From: Cordylochernes scorpioides
Lineage: Eukaryota; Arthropoda; Arachnida; Pseudoscorpiones; Chernetidae
Length of the DNA: 64,000 nt
NCBI GenBank assembly: GCA_030710605.1
Contig: CP092877.1
Location: forward strand, 75,127,571-75,191,570
Direction: 5' to 3'
This document shows, in pieces, positions 52,684-62,429 of the stretch. The notes beneath the pieces were generated by a model. The model was not told the origin of the DNA, made no database searches, and worked only from the letters and a program-made list of their open reading frames with translations. Within the stretch, counting starts at the first letter, position 1, and the number at the start of each line of letters is the position of its first letter. Both the position numbers and the translations under genes were made by a program.

Positions 52684-52755
52684 AGTCGACAGGATCATAT
52701 CACAGAAGAGTCGGCAGGATCCACAGAAGAGTCGGCAGGATCATATCACATATAT
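52684..52755 (+). repeat. Short tandem repeat, 19-bp unit
   Basis: AGTCGACAGGATC, then two CAGAAGAGTCGGCAGGATC units. A related AGTCGACAGGACC string ends the LTR at 54317. Confidence 0.6.
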
Positions 52756-53155
52756 ATATTTTATTATTTTTATTTCAAATTAAAGCGCTATGTCCCCCTA
52801 GGTACACTTGCGCTGTCATACATTTATGTCTTTACATTTTTAAACATATATATACAATAATTTTAGGCCGTGAATAGAATAGTCATATGATGTTAACAAT
52901 GAGAAAGAGAGAAAAAAACGAGAAAAAAGAACTGTGTTCAAAAGAAAGAAGTGTCTGGCAATATGTACAATCAACATAATATAAATTATTTGTAAAATAT
53001 ATTTGTTGCTATATAATTTAAAATATATTTACAAAAGGTATTGAATTTAATATACATTTCTTACTATATATATATATATGTTATATAAAAATATTATTTT
53101 ATTTAAAGTTATATATAATCAAACAAAATAAACGCGACAGAAGAGGAGTTTCTTA
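52756..53155. other. No feature seen
   Basis: AT-rich sequence including (TA)n stretches. Confidence 0.35.
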
Positions 53156-53437
53156 AATTTAATACTCGCGAGCTTTCGGACCGTGACGTCCTTCAACTGG
53201 CTATAGAATGAAAGTGTAAACGACTATATATAGAGCTAAGAAATACTAATTTACATAATGGAAATTAAAAGTATACATTTAAATTAACATACTGCAGAGA
53301 TCAACCAAGATTACATATTTACATGTGAATTAAAATACAACGGCGTAAACTATTGTGATTGCGAGGGATAAGAAAGAAAGATAGTAAGTATGTATTTGAT
53401 ATTGAAGGCATGATGACGGGTGGATTTGGATAAGGTA

Positions 53438-53614
53438 CTATTTCAACAGAATATGGTATGAGTCAGGTATATCGATATGTCTGTTGATACTATTGCATTG
53501 TAATGATATCATGGCCTCCAGGATCAATCTTTGATATTTGCTATTGATGTTCTTATAATGGATGGTTGGATTGGATAAATCAAACGAGTGACCTGTATTT
53601 GAGATATGGGTATA
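53438..53614 (-). pseudogene. Penelope-like GIY-YIG C-terminal segment beyond the LTR
   Basis: Reads HISNTGHSFDLSNPTIHYKN and YQRLILEAMISLQCNSINRH to a TAG stop. It has the His/Asn and Glu positions expected in the second half of the GIY-YIG fold and is uninterrupted. Confidence 0.8.
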
Positions 53615-54377
53615 TGATAATTTAAACCAATAACCCTATATTATGTAATTTATAACAAGATTGTCATGTTGTATATAGAACTAATTATAAACTATAACTA
53701 ATTATATGCATAATTGACGTGTGTCCTTGTATCCCCATATGTAATGTACTGAGGATGAATAAATAAAAATATATAATAGATTAAAAGCTGAGTTAAGAGC
53801 CAGAGGGAGAATCACAAGTAACTTCTAAAGATAGATTGGAAGCGACAGACTGTCGCCAGTGTCCGGTGTCCCTCGACACGTGCATGACCCAATTCTCGTA
53901 GTATAAATAAGACCGGCCTTAGCAACAGAGTTAGTTCAGTTCCCCATCAGCGCGTGGCCGGCTGTCTCCAAGTTCCACCTCATTTCACCATGTAGTCAGT
54001 AAGAAACGCTACTCCTATCTCCATCTTTGCTTTTGGCTCGACTTTTTATCTATTCAAAGAACTTTCTTTCAACTGTGTCGCTTCGTTTTGTGTGTGTGGA
54101 CATTCCCCAGTTTTCCACTCTGCCTCGACCACGACTGCCTGTACCCTGTGAGAACTGTTAAAGATCCTACAAGGTGCAGAGAGGTACGGGAAAACTCTCC
54201 ACCCCTGACTGTCCCTCGCGGTTACTACAGGTTTGACCCTCGGTTGCCACAACTTATAGCGAGAGTCGACGAGGTTCTACAACAGGCTTACCAAACCCCA
54301 ACGCATTATTACAGCTAGTCGACAGGACCACAACACAATATTACAGATAGTCGTCAGGATCTCAACATATTATTACA
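53615..54377 (+). mobile_element. Solo LTR inserted in the Penelope ORF
   Basis: TGATAATTTAAACC ... TATTATTACA, flanked by GGTATA at 53609-53614 and 54378-54383. Homologous to 21710-22429. A ~40-bp internal segment near the 3' end (CACAACACAATATTACAG.TAGTCG) is duplicated here. TATAAATA is at 53902-53909. Confidence 0.88.
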
Positions 54378-55394
54378 GGTATATATTTGGGATGTTATGG
54401 TCTTATTGGTTATGTTCCTGCTGTGTTCATTCATTCTGATGGCCGCAGATCTACCCGTTTCCCCCACGTAAATGGCGGAGCATTGACGACATGGGACGGC
54501 ATAGACCGCGCCTTCAGAATTACAATTGTTGGTGGGTTTGTTAGATCGGGTTATAGGGTTTCTGGTTATGGATGCGATGTTAGGGTTATTGTAGTAGAAT
54601 GTGTTGATGCCGTATGGTTTCAGTAGTGAAGCTATGGCAACTGACTGTGGACTGTAGGGGAGAGTGCAGTGACTTTTGTTTGTTTGTGCCGGTTTTGTAT
54701 AATTTGGGTTGTAAAAGTGTCTGTTGATGAATGAGATTGGGTAATTGGCATTTGTCAAATGGGCTATTATCTTTGGTTTCTCTATGTTTTGGAATATGTT
54801 AAGTGAACAATGTGTGAAGATCCGCTTGGTAAGGGTCTTCACTAAGCTTATTTTATGGGTAAAAGGGCAGTGGGAGCTATAATGTGTGTAGTGTGGGGGT
54901 GAGTTGTTCTTATAGTAAACGGTAGTGTGAAAGAAATTATTGGTACGGATTATTAAGATATCAAGGAAGGGAAGGACAAAAGAGGTTTCAGTTTCGTATG
55001 TGAAAGAGATATCGGGATGAAATGAATTTAGGTCATTAAGTATATGGCTAACCGAGTCTATTTTTGTGATGCAGAATATATCATCTATGTAACGTTTCCA
55101 GAAGTATATGCTAGAGGATTGCTGTTGATTGATCCTTTCATCCAATGACACCATTACAATTTCTGCAACGATGGATGATAGTGGGCTGCCCATAGGGGAG
55201 CCCCTAATTTGTTTGTAATATTGTTGATTAAATGTAAAGATGTTCATATCCAAGCAAAGGGAGGTTAAATTAATAATATAATCGGCTGTGTGGGTGTCAA
55301 TTGGTGTGTTATATAAAAGTTTTCCGAGCTCACTTATAATGAGTGGGTGGGGAAGGGATAAATAGAGGGATTTCACATCAATCAGGGTTTAAAT
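54378..55394 (-). pseudogene. Penelope-like RT (palm part) and GIY-YIG endonuclease, interrupted
   Basis: The frame opens at DVKSLYLSLPHPLI (RT motif A region), then YYKQIRGSPMGSPLSSIV (motif B) and FWKRYIDDIFCI (motif C). An extended thumb follows, then the endonuclease GAVYAVPCRQCSAIYVGETG with RSAAIRMNEHSRN. This is the RT-GIY-YIG order of Penelope elements with canonical motifs intact; finger motifs are missing through 5' truncation. The remaining endonuclease tail lies beyond the LTR in the same reading phase once the LTR and one 6-bp duplication are discounted. Confidence 0.88.
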
Positions 55395-55725
55395 ATTCTG
55401 TTGAATCGACCGCCAGAGGTCACGCTTTGCATATAAAACTCGTTGTTGTTATATCCCAATGGCCGGCTCAACCCTTTTGTACATTTTGTAAATAACTTTT
55501 TCATTTTTTTCTTACGCATTAAGCCAGGCATTCATTTTATCAAATTATGTTTTCTATATTCCAAAAGCTCAATTAAAGCCATTTCTAATCTTTACTATTT
55601 TTATTATATTTTCAAGATTATTATTTCAACCACGACTGCATTACATTACCATAATCCTCAACATGATCAAGAATACAACAGAAAATCTCATTCATATTTG
55701 TATTTATAACATATATAAACTATAC
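55385..55725 (-). repeat. Repeat family U copy
   Basis: Inverse of 23985-24375 (CGACCGCCAGAGGTCACGC; ATGGCCGGCTCAACCC; ACAACAGAAAATCTC). The Penelope element is inserted at its CAGAATATTTA end. Confidence 0.65.
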
Positions 55726-55980
55726 TTTCTATACAAATCTATTATTTGCTAAGTTACATCGCTATAAAAGTAGTCTACAAAATGGGATAAAGACACAGAC
55801 ACAACTATTTCACCAAACTATGAGTCCAATATTTTGCTGTGAAACACAGTAAACCAATAGAAAAAAAAAGGAAAACAATTAACTCGAGTTATTTCCCCAA
55901 TCCTCTTACATAGAAACGCTTCCCTCAATCCGATTTTGTTCTTTTTATCACTTCACCAATATAATCAACTTTTTGAAAAA
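55726..55980. other. No feature seen
   Basis: AT-rich; no repeat recognised. Confidence 0.35.
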
Positions 55981-56425
55981 AATAGTACAAATGTGATATT
56001 GTACTGGGATAAGGTGCATAAATTAAGAAAAAGGCATCTCCTTATCATGCAACTGAAGATGTCTTTTTCATAATTTATGAACCTTTATCTCAGTATAATA
56101 TCACATTTGTACTATTTTTTCACATTGTGTTGCGGTCTCACGCAATTCTGGCCTTAACTACCTGTTTTATGATTTTTCAGGATGCCTGAAGTACCAATTT
56201 TTTGGTCGTTGGTCGTTGAGGTACAGCTTGCACCACGCTGATGAGGGCCAACAGCCCGAAACGTGTACGCGGTTAGCTTTTCTTGATTAATCAAGAATGG
56301 GTATTTGGCCAATTCTGGAATAATTAGAAATCAACGCGAATAGTGAATATTTATTCCGATAGATGGCGCAAGCCATCAGTAACTTTCAGTTGCGCGATAA
56401 GGAGATGCCTTTTTCATAATAATCA
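55981..56425. repeat. Family A element with hammerhead
   Basis: AGTACAAATGTGATATTGTA, AAGGCATCTCCTTATCATGC and, after a shortened left part, GTTGCGGTCTCACGCAATTC lead to the plus-strand hammerhead. The right arm is GATAGATGGCGCAAGCCATC to GATAAGGAGATGCC. Confidence 0.78.
56232..56273 (+). ncRNA. Hammerhead ribozyme, type I, GUA triplet
   Basis: ACCACG, CTGATGAG (56238-56245), GGGC/GCCC stem II, GAAAC (56258-56262), GT, GTA, CGCGGT. Stem I has one A-C mismatch; all core residues are canonical. Confidence 0.8.
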
Positions 56426-56985
56426 ACTTTGTAAAACTTTTCAATTTTATGAACTTTCTCACTTAACAACTTTGTATTCTCTATATCTAGATATAAATCT
56501 CTTTTATGTGTCTTTAATATTGGTGGTGGTGCTTATCTCCATGGTTAAACCAATTCCTGAAGTCCTCTCCAATTTTGCCATGGTAGTTATAGGCCTGGAA
56601 AATAGGTCCTCTATTATCAATTCTGAGCATGATATGTTCCGGAGAAGCTTCCGTACTATTGTATTTCAAGCAGTTATTGAAGATTTTTTGTCCATTTTAA
56701 AATTTTAAGGTTTTTATATCGCCACTTCTTTGTCTTGCTAAAGCTGTTTATTGATTTCTATTGAGTTTTTGAAGTTCTTCTAATTGTTTCAATGTACCAG
56801 TGATGATTTGGAGATGCTGTCAGTTTTGATTTATATATTTTTTATTGGTTCTTGTTTGTTTAGGTAAATAGCTATGGTTATCTTTGCATGACTAGTGTAT
56901 TAATTATATAGTAGGTTTAATGATTGATCATATTTTTACTATCTTTACAGAGTAATTAATTTTGTTGTATATAATAATATATACA
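56426..56985. other. No convincing gene
   Basis: A plus frame to 56708 (hydrophobic start, LILVVVLISMVKPIPEVLSN) overlaps the family A arm upstream, has no recognised domain and is probably chance. Confidence 0.3.
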
Positions 56986-56989
56986 GTTA

Positions 56990-57300
56990 TCAGCGTCATG
57001 CACAATTCTTTCTTAATTCTGTCACCGTTTGTTTTTGGTTCAGTGGTAGAATGCTCGCCTGCAATGTGGGCGCCCCGGATTCGATTCCCGGCCGATGCAT
57101 TTTTTTTTACAATTTTTAAAACTCATTTATATTATTAAAATATATGTGCTTTTCCTGTCTATGTACACAAGTATACAAGTATGTATACAACTTATTTGCA
57201 AATTGCGTGGCAAATTTGCCCTTTCGCTCGCAAGCAGCGCCTCTAGCGGTGAAGATGGGAGGTAATATCAGCTGACCTAATGGACATGTAAAACGTGTTT
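56990..57300 (+). mobile_element. tRNA-Gly cassette with Helitron interior sequence
   Basis: ACAGTTATCAGCGTCATGC, the tRNA-like region, ACAATTTTTAAAACTCATTT, then Helitron-type CCCTTTCGCTCGCAAGC and GCGCCTCTAGCGGTGAAGAT as in 13740-13800. No 3' CTAG terminus is found before the sequence changes. Confidence 0.5.
57031..57099 (+). pseudogene. tRNA-Gly-like pseudogene, 5' acceptor deleted, anticodon GCA
   Basis: GGTTCAGTGGTAGAATGCTC is intact, the anticodon loop is CTGCAAT (GCA), and the T arm has GATTCGATTCC. The 5' acceptor strand is replaced by TTTGTTTTT, the same deletion as at 57531. T8 follows. Confidence 0.7.
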
Positions 57301-57436
57301 TAACAGGACATAGAGAAAAATCTAAAAAATATATTTTTCGGATTTTTAGTCAAGAAAAATAAATTGACAGGTTCTGGGAAAAAAGTAGTTGTTTTTTATT
57401 CAGAAAATGATGATGACAATATTGCTGTATCATTAA

Positions 57437-58002
57437 TATATATAGTCACGACCGTCTGTCGTGGCCTCTGTCACGGATAAAATACAGTTATCATCGTCAT
57501 GCGTTCTTAATTCTGTCACCGTTTGCTTTTGGTTCAGTGGTAGAATGCTCGCCTGCCACGCGGGCGCCCCGGGTTCGATTCCCGGCCGATGCATTTTTTT
57601 TATTTTTTACAATTTTTAAAACTCATTTATATTATTATCCCTATTTATATAAAAGTCAGCGTATGAATGTATGTTTGTCACCTATACACGTCCACAATAC
57701 GTAACTAATCTGACTGATATTTTAACAGTATATAAAGTAGAATCTGGAAAAACTCTTAGTGAAAATTTCAGGTCTCTATCCCGAATATTCGTCGTGTTAT
57801 TTGCAAATTTGCTCTTTCGCTTGCGCCTCTAGTGGTGAAAATGGGGGGTAATACCAGCTGACCTAATGTACATGTAAATTTTGGAGCGGGACGTTTCACA
57901 AGAGTGACATCCACGGCTCCAATTTATAATTGTAACTAATAGTATTTGAATAAAAACATTTAATCGGGTAAAACCCGGGCGTTGCCCGGGTCATTCGGCT
58001 AG
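57437..58002 (+). mobile_element. Helitron with tRNA-Gly cassette, inner complete Helitron at 57648-58002
   Basis: Outer start TATATAGTCACGACCGTC, then CTGTCACGGATAAAATACAG directly into the tRNA cassette. A second start TCCCTATTTATATAAAAGTC follows at 57648 after A. The shared 3' end is CTAG 57999-58002 (ACCCGGGCGTTGCCCGGGTC hairpin) before T. Confidence 0.75.
57531..57593 (+). pseudogene. tRNA-Gly (GCC)-like pseudogene, 5' acceptor deleted
   Basis: D arm, anticodon loop CTGCCAC (GCC), GGTTCGATTCC and 3' acceptor CCGATGCA are intact. The 5' acceptor is missing (TTTGCTTTTGGTTCAG). Both pol III boxes remain. Confidence 0.75.
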
Positions 58003-58009
58003 TAATCTA

Positions 58010-58215
58010 TAAGAGATAAAGGTCGCCTCTCCCGTCAAAATAGACGTCAAAACTAGACGCCATCTATTGACCGTCACCGCAAACTAGCGGTCTCGGGTCG
58101 GTGACAAAGCCACAACACCAGCTTTGGCAAACTGAAAAGCGTCCACCTAGAGACCATGGAAGGGAGAGGCGACCTTTGTCTCTTCAGATCAATATCCTCC
58201 CGGCAAAATTTCCTT
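58010..58215. repeat. Family E copy, one arm rearranged
   Basis: GTCGCCTCTCCCGTCAAAAT, GACGCCATCTATTGACCGTC and GGTCTCGGGTCGGTGACAAA match 26219-26420. The right arm retains GGGAGAGGCGACCTTTGTC. Confidence 0.65.
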
Positions 58216-58235
58216 CTATAATAATCTATATAAAC

Positions 58236-58298
58236 TTCTATTTCTACCCACCCTGATTATCATGGCTTGTACCACGTGTACTAGGGATAAGCAAAAAC
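58236..58298 (+). mobile_element. SINE-A 3' tail only
   Basis: TGATTATCATGGCTTGTACC, ACGTGTACTAGGGATAAGC and a short A run. Confidence 0.75.
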
Positions 58299-58319
58299 AA
58301 TCTATATAAAAAAGCATAA

Positions 58320-58560
58320 ACTCTTTTTTACTAGCCGTTTCATGATTTTTCAGGATACCTGAATGACCTTTTTTTTTGGTCGTTGAGGTACATCTCACGC
58401 TTACGAGGGCCAACAGCCCGAAATGCGTATGTAGTTAGATTTTCTTGATTAATCAAGAATAGGTATTTGGCTAATTCTCTGTAATAATTAAAAATCAACA
58501 AATAGTTGATATTTATTTTGATAGATGGCGCAAGCCATCAGAAACTGTATATTTGTATAT
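58320..58560. repeat. Family A copy, degenerate hammerhead
   Basis: GCCGTTTCATGATTTTTCAG and TTTGGTCGTTGAGGTACATC lead to CTTACGAGGGCCAACAGCCC, GAAATGCG (58400-58425). The core is mutated at two or more positions. The right arm has GATAGATGGCGCAAGCCATC. Confidence 0.65.
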
Positions 58561-58670
58561 CTCTAATTATTAATTAGAACGAGGCATTATGTTCATTACT
58601 CTAGTAAAAAAAAACCTTACCTAGTGATGATCAAGAAAGAGTGACAAAGCCAGTTTTGGTAAACTGGTAT

Positions 58671-58980
58671 ACACACATACAGCTTTATTAAAGCCATCGG
58701 TCTTATACAGATTCACCACAGGAAGGAAGCATAGATAGAGCTCTTATACTCCAGGCAGCACAGAACACAACAACAGCCTCCAGGTCCGACGTATGTTCAG
58801 TGGCCATAGATTCCAGCATATTATTTTACACACATACAACTTTATTAAGACCACAGGGCTTATACAGATTCACCACAGGAAGAAAAGAAGCATAAATAGA
58901 ACTCCTCTACTCCAGTTAACACAGAACCCAACAACAGCCTTCATGTCCGACGCATTTCCAGTGGAAATACGTTCCTTCGT
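58671..58980 (+). repeat. Tandem duplication, ~157-bp unit, two copies
   Basis: ACACACATACAGCTTTATTA at 58671 and ACACACATACAACTTTATTA at 58828. Both continue with TTATACAGATTCACCACAGG and CAACAACAGCCT. Family unknown. Confidence 0.75.
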
Positions 58981-59204
58981 GTGCATACGTCAAGATAAAC
59001 ATATCTCTGAAAAGGCGAGTGTGGAATCAACTAGTATATAAATATATATATTATATAAAAATGAAAGAAATTTCTGTTGATTATGAGATTAATTGCTTGT
59101 AAAGGAATTATTGGTCATTTTCTTGATTTTGGTTATCTTGAGGATTAAGCTCTGGTGATGCGCAGTCGTGGTTAATAATTTTGAAATAATAATAATATTG
59201 AATA

Positions 59205-60501
59205 CAGAGGGTGTTTCCTTTCAAATGAAACGATTTCAAACGTCCGTTAGAACTTTATTTTTCGAACGTGAATTTTTTTCATGTGTTCTATGTGCTTCCC
59301 CGTCTTCTTGGCTATCTCCCTGCATCGGACTTTCCAAGCTGCGAACACTTCCTTGACTTTGGAGAGCGAAACATTCGACCACTCCTCTTGTGCGGCTTTC
59401 CAAAGTCCGGCCTCAGTTTTGGGACGTCGGTTGAAGAGCCGTTGTTTCAACATACCGAACCCGTAAAAATCCAGTGGGCTGGCGTCGGGAGACTTCACTG
59501 GAATGTCCGAGTTCCTGATAAAATTTAAGCCTAGGGTGTCCTTCATTTCTTGTAGGAACTGTTGGGTTTTGTTGGAGGTATGGGAAGAGGCTTTGTCGTG
59601 ATGAAGGAACACTTTGTCCATTTCCCCTGGGTAAAGGTCCTTCAGTTGTTCGATGACAGGTTTCAGAACGCATTCTATATAGAATTCTGAGTTCACCTTC
59701 ACCTTCGATGGAACCTTTATGAGCGGAAGGACTCCACGGCCAGTCATTACCCCGACAACCATGAAACCTTTAGGGAAAGTTTCGGAGCATTGGTGAACCC
59801 AATTATCCGGGACCTGATTGCCTCTTTTGATGTAGCAGATCTTCCGGATTCCATTGCAATACGTCACATACATCCATGCTTCGTCCAATGTTGCAGTATA
59901 TTCCGATCTGGAACCGGCCAGGTGTTCCTCGTAGAGCTTCCGGGCATTCGTTGCACGGTTTTTCATGTGGAAAGGGGTGAGCTTGTGAACCTTGCCTTTT
60001 CGTCGGGTATCCAGTTCCAAATCTTTGTGAATGATGTTATTTATCGTTTTTAGCGATGTTCCACACATTCTGGAAAGTTGGCGCTGAGATGGTGGATTTT
60101 CAGTAGTTGCTAGCCGCTTTACCTTGGAAACCGTGGCGGGGGTCCGCACCGGACGTGGTCGATCGACTTGAAATTTTTGCCCATTGGATTCAGCTTCCCT
60201 TTTCTTTCCGATGCCATTTACTACCCTACATATTGTAGCTTTGCCAACATCTAGTCCTTCTGCTTTTAGCTTTTTCACTATGACGCTATAACTGTTTCCT
60301 TCTTTGGAAAGGGTCCGAATTGTTTGTTCGACTTGGAGCGTTAGTCTCTCTCCCCCCATGTTGCAAAAATCATGATACCTGATGAAAATGAATTCTCCAG
60401 AAGATTCTAGATCTATTGGAACCAGTGTCGTGTGCAGCATGCCTGCACGTGCAAAACGCGAGCGCTCGAAAATCGTTTCATTTGAAAGGAAACACCCTCC
60501 G
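59205..60501 (-). mobile_element. Complete mariner-like transposon (1297 bp)
   Basis: Inverted ends CAGAGGGTGTTTCCTTTCAA (left) and CGGAGGGTGTTTCCTTTCAA (right, read inward) extend about 30 bp to ATGAAACGATTT. TA duplicates lie at 59203-59204 and 60502-60503. One long uninterrupted ORF fills the interior on the minus strand. Confidence 0.93.
59247..60440 (-). CDS. Mariner-family transposase, DD41D (rosa-like), intact
   Basis: 397 codons without interruption; a more typical start is Met28 (MGGERLTLQ, at 60359). The N-terminal paired HTH region spans about residues 30-130 (ICRVVNG; SQRQLSRMCGTSLKTINNII). The catalytic triad is D186 (TLDEAWMYV), D282 (VFLHHDKASSH) and D324 (SPDASPLDFYGFGMLKQRL), with 41 residues between the last two by my count. 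That is the DD41D spacing of the rosa group rather than DD34D mariner. It would cut and paste at TA. With matched inverted repeats this copy could be recent and autonomous. Confidence 0.9.
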   Translation of the reverse strand: MLHTTLVPIDLESSGEFIFIRYHDFCNMGGERLTLQVEQTIRTLSKEGNSYSVIVKKLKAEGLDVGKATICRVVNGIGKKREAESNGQKFQVDRPRPVRTPATVSKVKRLATTENPPSQRQLSRMCGTSLKTINNIIHKDLELDTRRKGKVHKLTPFHMKNRATNARKLYEEHLAGSRSEYTATLDEAWMYVTYCNGIRKICYIKRGNQVPDNWVHQCSETFPKGFMVVGVMTGRGVLPLIKVPSKVKVNSEFYIECVLKPVIEQLKDLYPGEMDKVFLHHDKASSHTSNKTQQFLQEMKDTLGLNFIRNSDIPVKSPDASPLDFYGFGMLKQRLFNRRPKTEAGLWKAAQEEWSNVSLSKVKEVFAAWKVRCREIAKKTGKHIEHMKKIHVRKIKF

Positions 60502-60762
60502 TATTAGATATTTATTTATTTGAGCTAAGGAATATACATAAAAAAGATAATTTGGTAAAAGAACTCCCTTACTTAAGGCGAGTAGAATAAGGAAAACAAA
60601 AGAATTTTTACATAATGTACAAAAATTTAAGCCGGCCAACGGGGAACAACAACAATGAGTTTTTATAGGGGAAGCGTGACCTCTGGCGGTCGAGTTAACA
60701 GAGTATTTGTATCTATGAAATATAATTTTAAATAGAATAATATTTTTATATAATATATATGT

Positions 60763-61055
60763 GTGGTATTATAAGGTGGGAAGAGAAATAATCACATCAC
60801 AAGTTGAAAGAGGAACCTAGACAACCAGGAGAGAGAGACGGAACTGGCACATCCGACCGGCCGTTCGTGTCGCACACAATCCCCAACTGTCCTAAAAGTC
60901 CCGAGGTGTTAACTAACGGGCCCCAGTGGACGCCCCTTGGAATATCGCTGGTGTCTCAAGTGACCGGGCTTTACCCTCCCGTCAATCTCTGGGTTGTCTG
61001 TAGGTTGGTTTTATTTTTTTTTATTCCTGGAAGAGTATATATCATGAAATATATA
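60763..61055 (+). repeat. Repeat family R copy
   Basis: GTGTGGTATTATAAGGTGGG to TATTCCTGGAAGAGTATATA, core GGCCGTTCGTGTCGCACAC. Confidence 0.7.
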
Positions 61056-61082
61056 TATATATCGCTCTTATACATAATTAAA

Positions 61083-61366
61083 GATAAAATACACGACCGT
61101 TACGAACCGTGTTCAATTCCCACATTGGGCACTTCTTTCTGATAAAAAAAAAAATAACCAATGGCCCTCGATCCTTGCAATATTCCAACCCCACCAACGA
61201 GTGCAAGTAATCAAACGGGACTCTGGCACATTTGTAAATGCAAAGTCGAACTGCTTTTCAGATGTGTAGACATGTGGTGCACTTACAGTAAAAGCAGTCG
61301 CATACTACTACCCACCATGATTATCATGGCCTGTACCATGTGTACTAGGGATAAGCAAAATTAAAG
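61083..61366 (+). mobile_element. SINE-A copy, head 5' truncated
   Basis: Starts within the head (TTACGAACCGTGTTCAATTC), ends ACTAGGGATAAGC. Confidence 0.82.
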
Positions 61367-61775
61367 ATAAAAATACCTCTTTATGTACATATATGCATAT
61401 ATACACGTACATTTAAGGACTTTCTAACAAGTGATTAAAACAGGATTGACAACCCGACAAAATCCTTTTGTGAAGTGAAGGAGGACACCATTAAGTTTTG
61501 ATGTTTTCCCAGAATGGGAGCGGTACTTGAGATTAGAATTGGTATCTTAGCAACCACCAGCCATTCAGGGCTGCAACGTGTGTACGCCAGAACGGATCAA
61601 TGGAGACACAACAGGTAGCTCTCTCTCCTAACCATTCCTCTACTTCTTGGAGCATTTCAATTTGCATAACTCTACCTCCAAATATCTTTCGGTTTTCTTC
61701 TAATTGTAGACTACACAAACATTGTGTAAATATGCAAATAGATAAAACATATATATGTAATTTACTATTTTGAAA
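61367..61775. other. No convincing gene
   Basis: A 61-codon minus frame (61718-61533) includes EVEEWLGERATCCVS but no recognised family. I treat it as chance. Confidence 0.3.
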
Positions 61776-61778
61776 GGG

Positions 61779-62086
61779 GGTCGGTGGAAGGATGGTCTAA
61801 ACCGTTGGTTTTCGACCGCTACGACCCGGGTTCGATTCCCGCATTGGGCACTTTTTTTATGTTTAAAAAATGCTCCAATCGCCATCGATTCTTGCAAAAG
61901 TCCAACCCCACCAGCGAGTGCAAGTAACCAAACGGGGCTCTGGCACATTTGTAAGTGCAAAGTCGAACTGCTTTTCACATGTGTAGACATGTGGTGCACT
62001 TAGAGTAAAAGCAGTCGCCTACTTCTACCCACCATGATTATCAAGGCCTGTACCACGTGTATTAGGGATAAGCAAAAAAAAACTAT
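61779..62086 (+). mobile_element. SINE-A copy, full length
   Basis: GGGGTCGGTGGAAGGATGG head, B box GGTTCGATTCC, end TTAGGGATAAGC plus A8. Confidence 0.9.
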
Positions 62087-62420
62087 TTTGAAATGGTAAT
62101 TTGAAAATTTTAAATGTAACAGTAAAATTTTTCCTACTTGTCCCAAAATGTATCTTAACACCTGCAGCTCCAGAACACATTTTGCCTTGCATTAGATGTA
62201 CTAAACAGGACCTTTGGGAGAGCCCGCTGCTTATCATAAAACAGCTCGAAGAGCATGGACTCATGGAATTCGTGTAATCTATACACAAGGGGATAAGAAA
62301 CAACAATCATTTTGAAAAATATATTGATTTTCTTTAAAATTTGAAAGTGATGTTTTTTATCTTCGTTTTTTCTTTTGAGAGAAGTAAACAGAAAATGTGT
62401 ATATATAAAAGTCTAATACA
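62087..62420. other. Possible retroelement remnant, unassigned
   Basis: CCTTGCATTAGATGTACTAA and CCGCTGCTTATCATAAAACA have more balanced composition than neighbours. No domain can be read. Confidence 0.25.
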
Positions 62421-62429
62421 TTTTTTTTT

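Larger units (their letters stand above)
53160..55395 (-). mobile_element. Penelope-like element 1, 5' truncated, split by a solo LTR
   Basis: Coding runs 55394 to 54384, is interrupted by the LTR (53615-54377), and resumes to a stop at 53438-53440. About 230 bp further is the terminal-repeat stem-loop (53200-53165: TTGAAGGAC, GGTCCGAAAGC). It starts abruptly at 55395 inside repeat family U. Confidence 0.82.
59045..60760 (+). repeat. Repeat family U copy split by the mariner
   Basis: 59045-59204 and 60504-60760 together match 23985-24375 (GATGCGCAGTCGTGG on one side, GCCGGCCAACGGGGAACAAC on the other). Confidence 0.65.

Noticed and set aside
59247-60053. Several plus-strand and alternate-frame ORFs within the mariner
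   Set aside because: All overlap the intact transposase on the minus strand, which carries all catalytic motifs.
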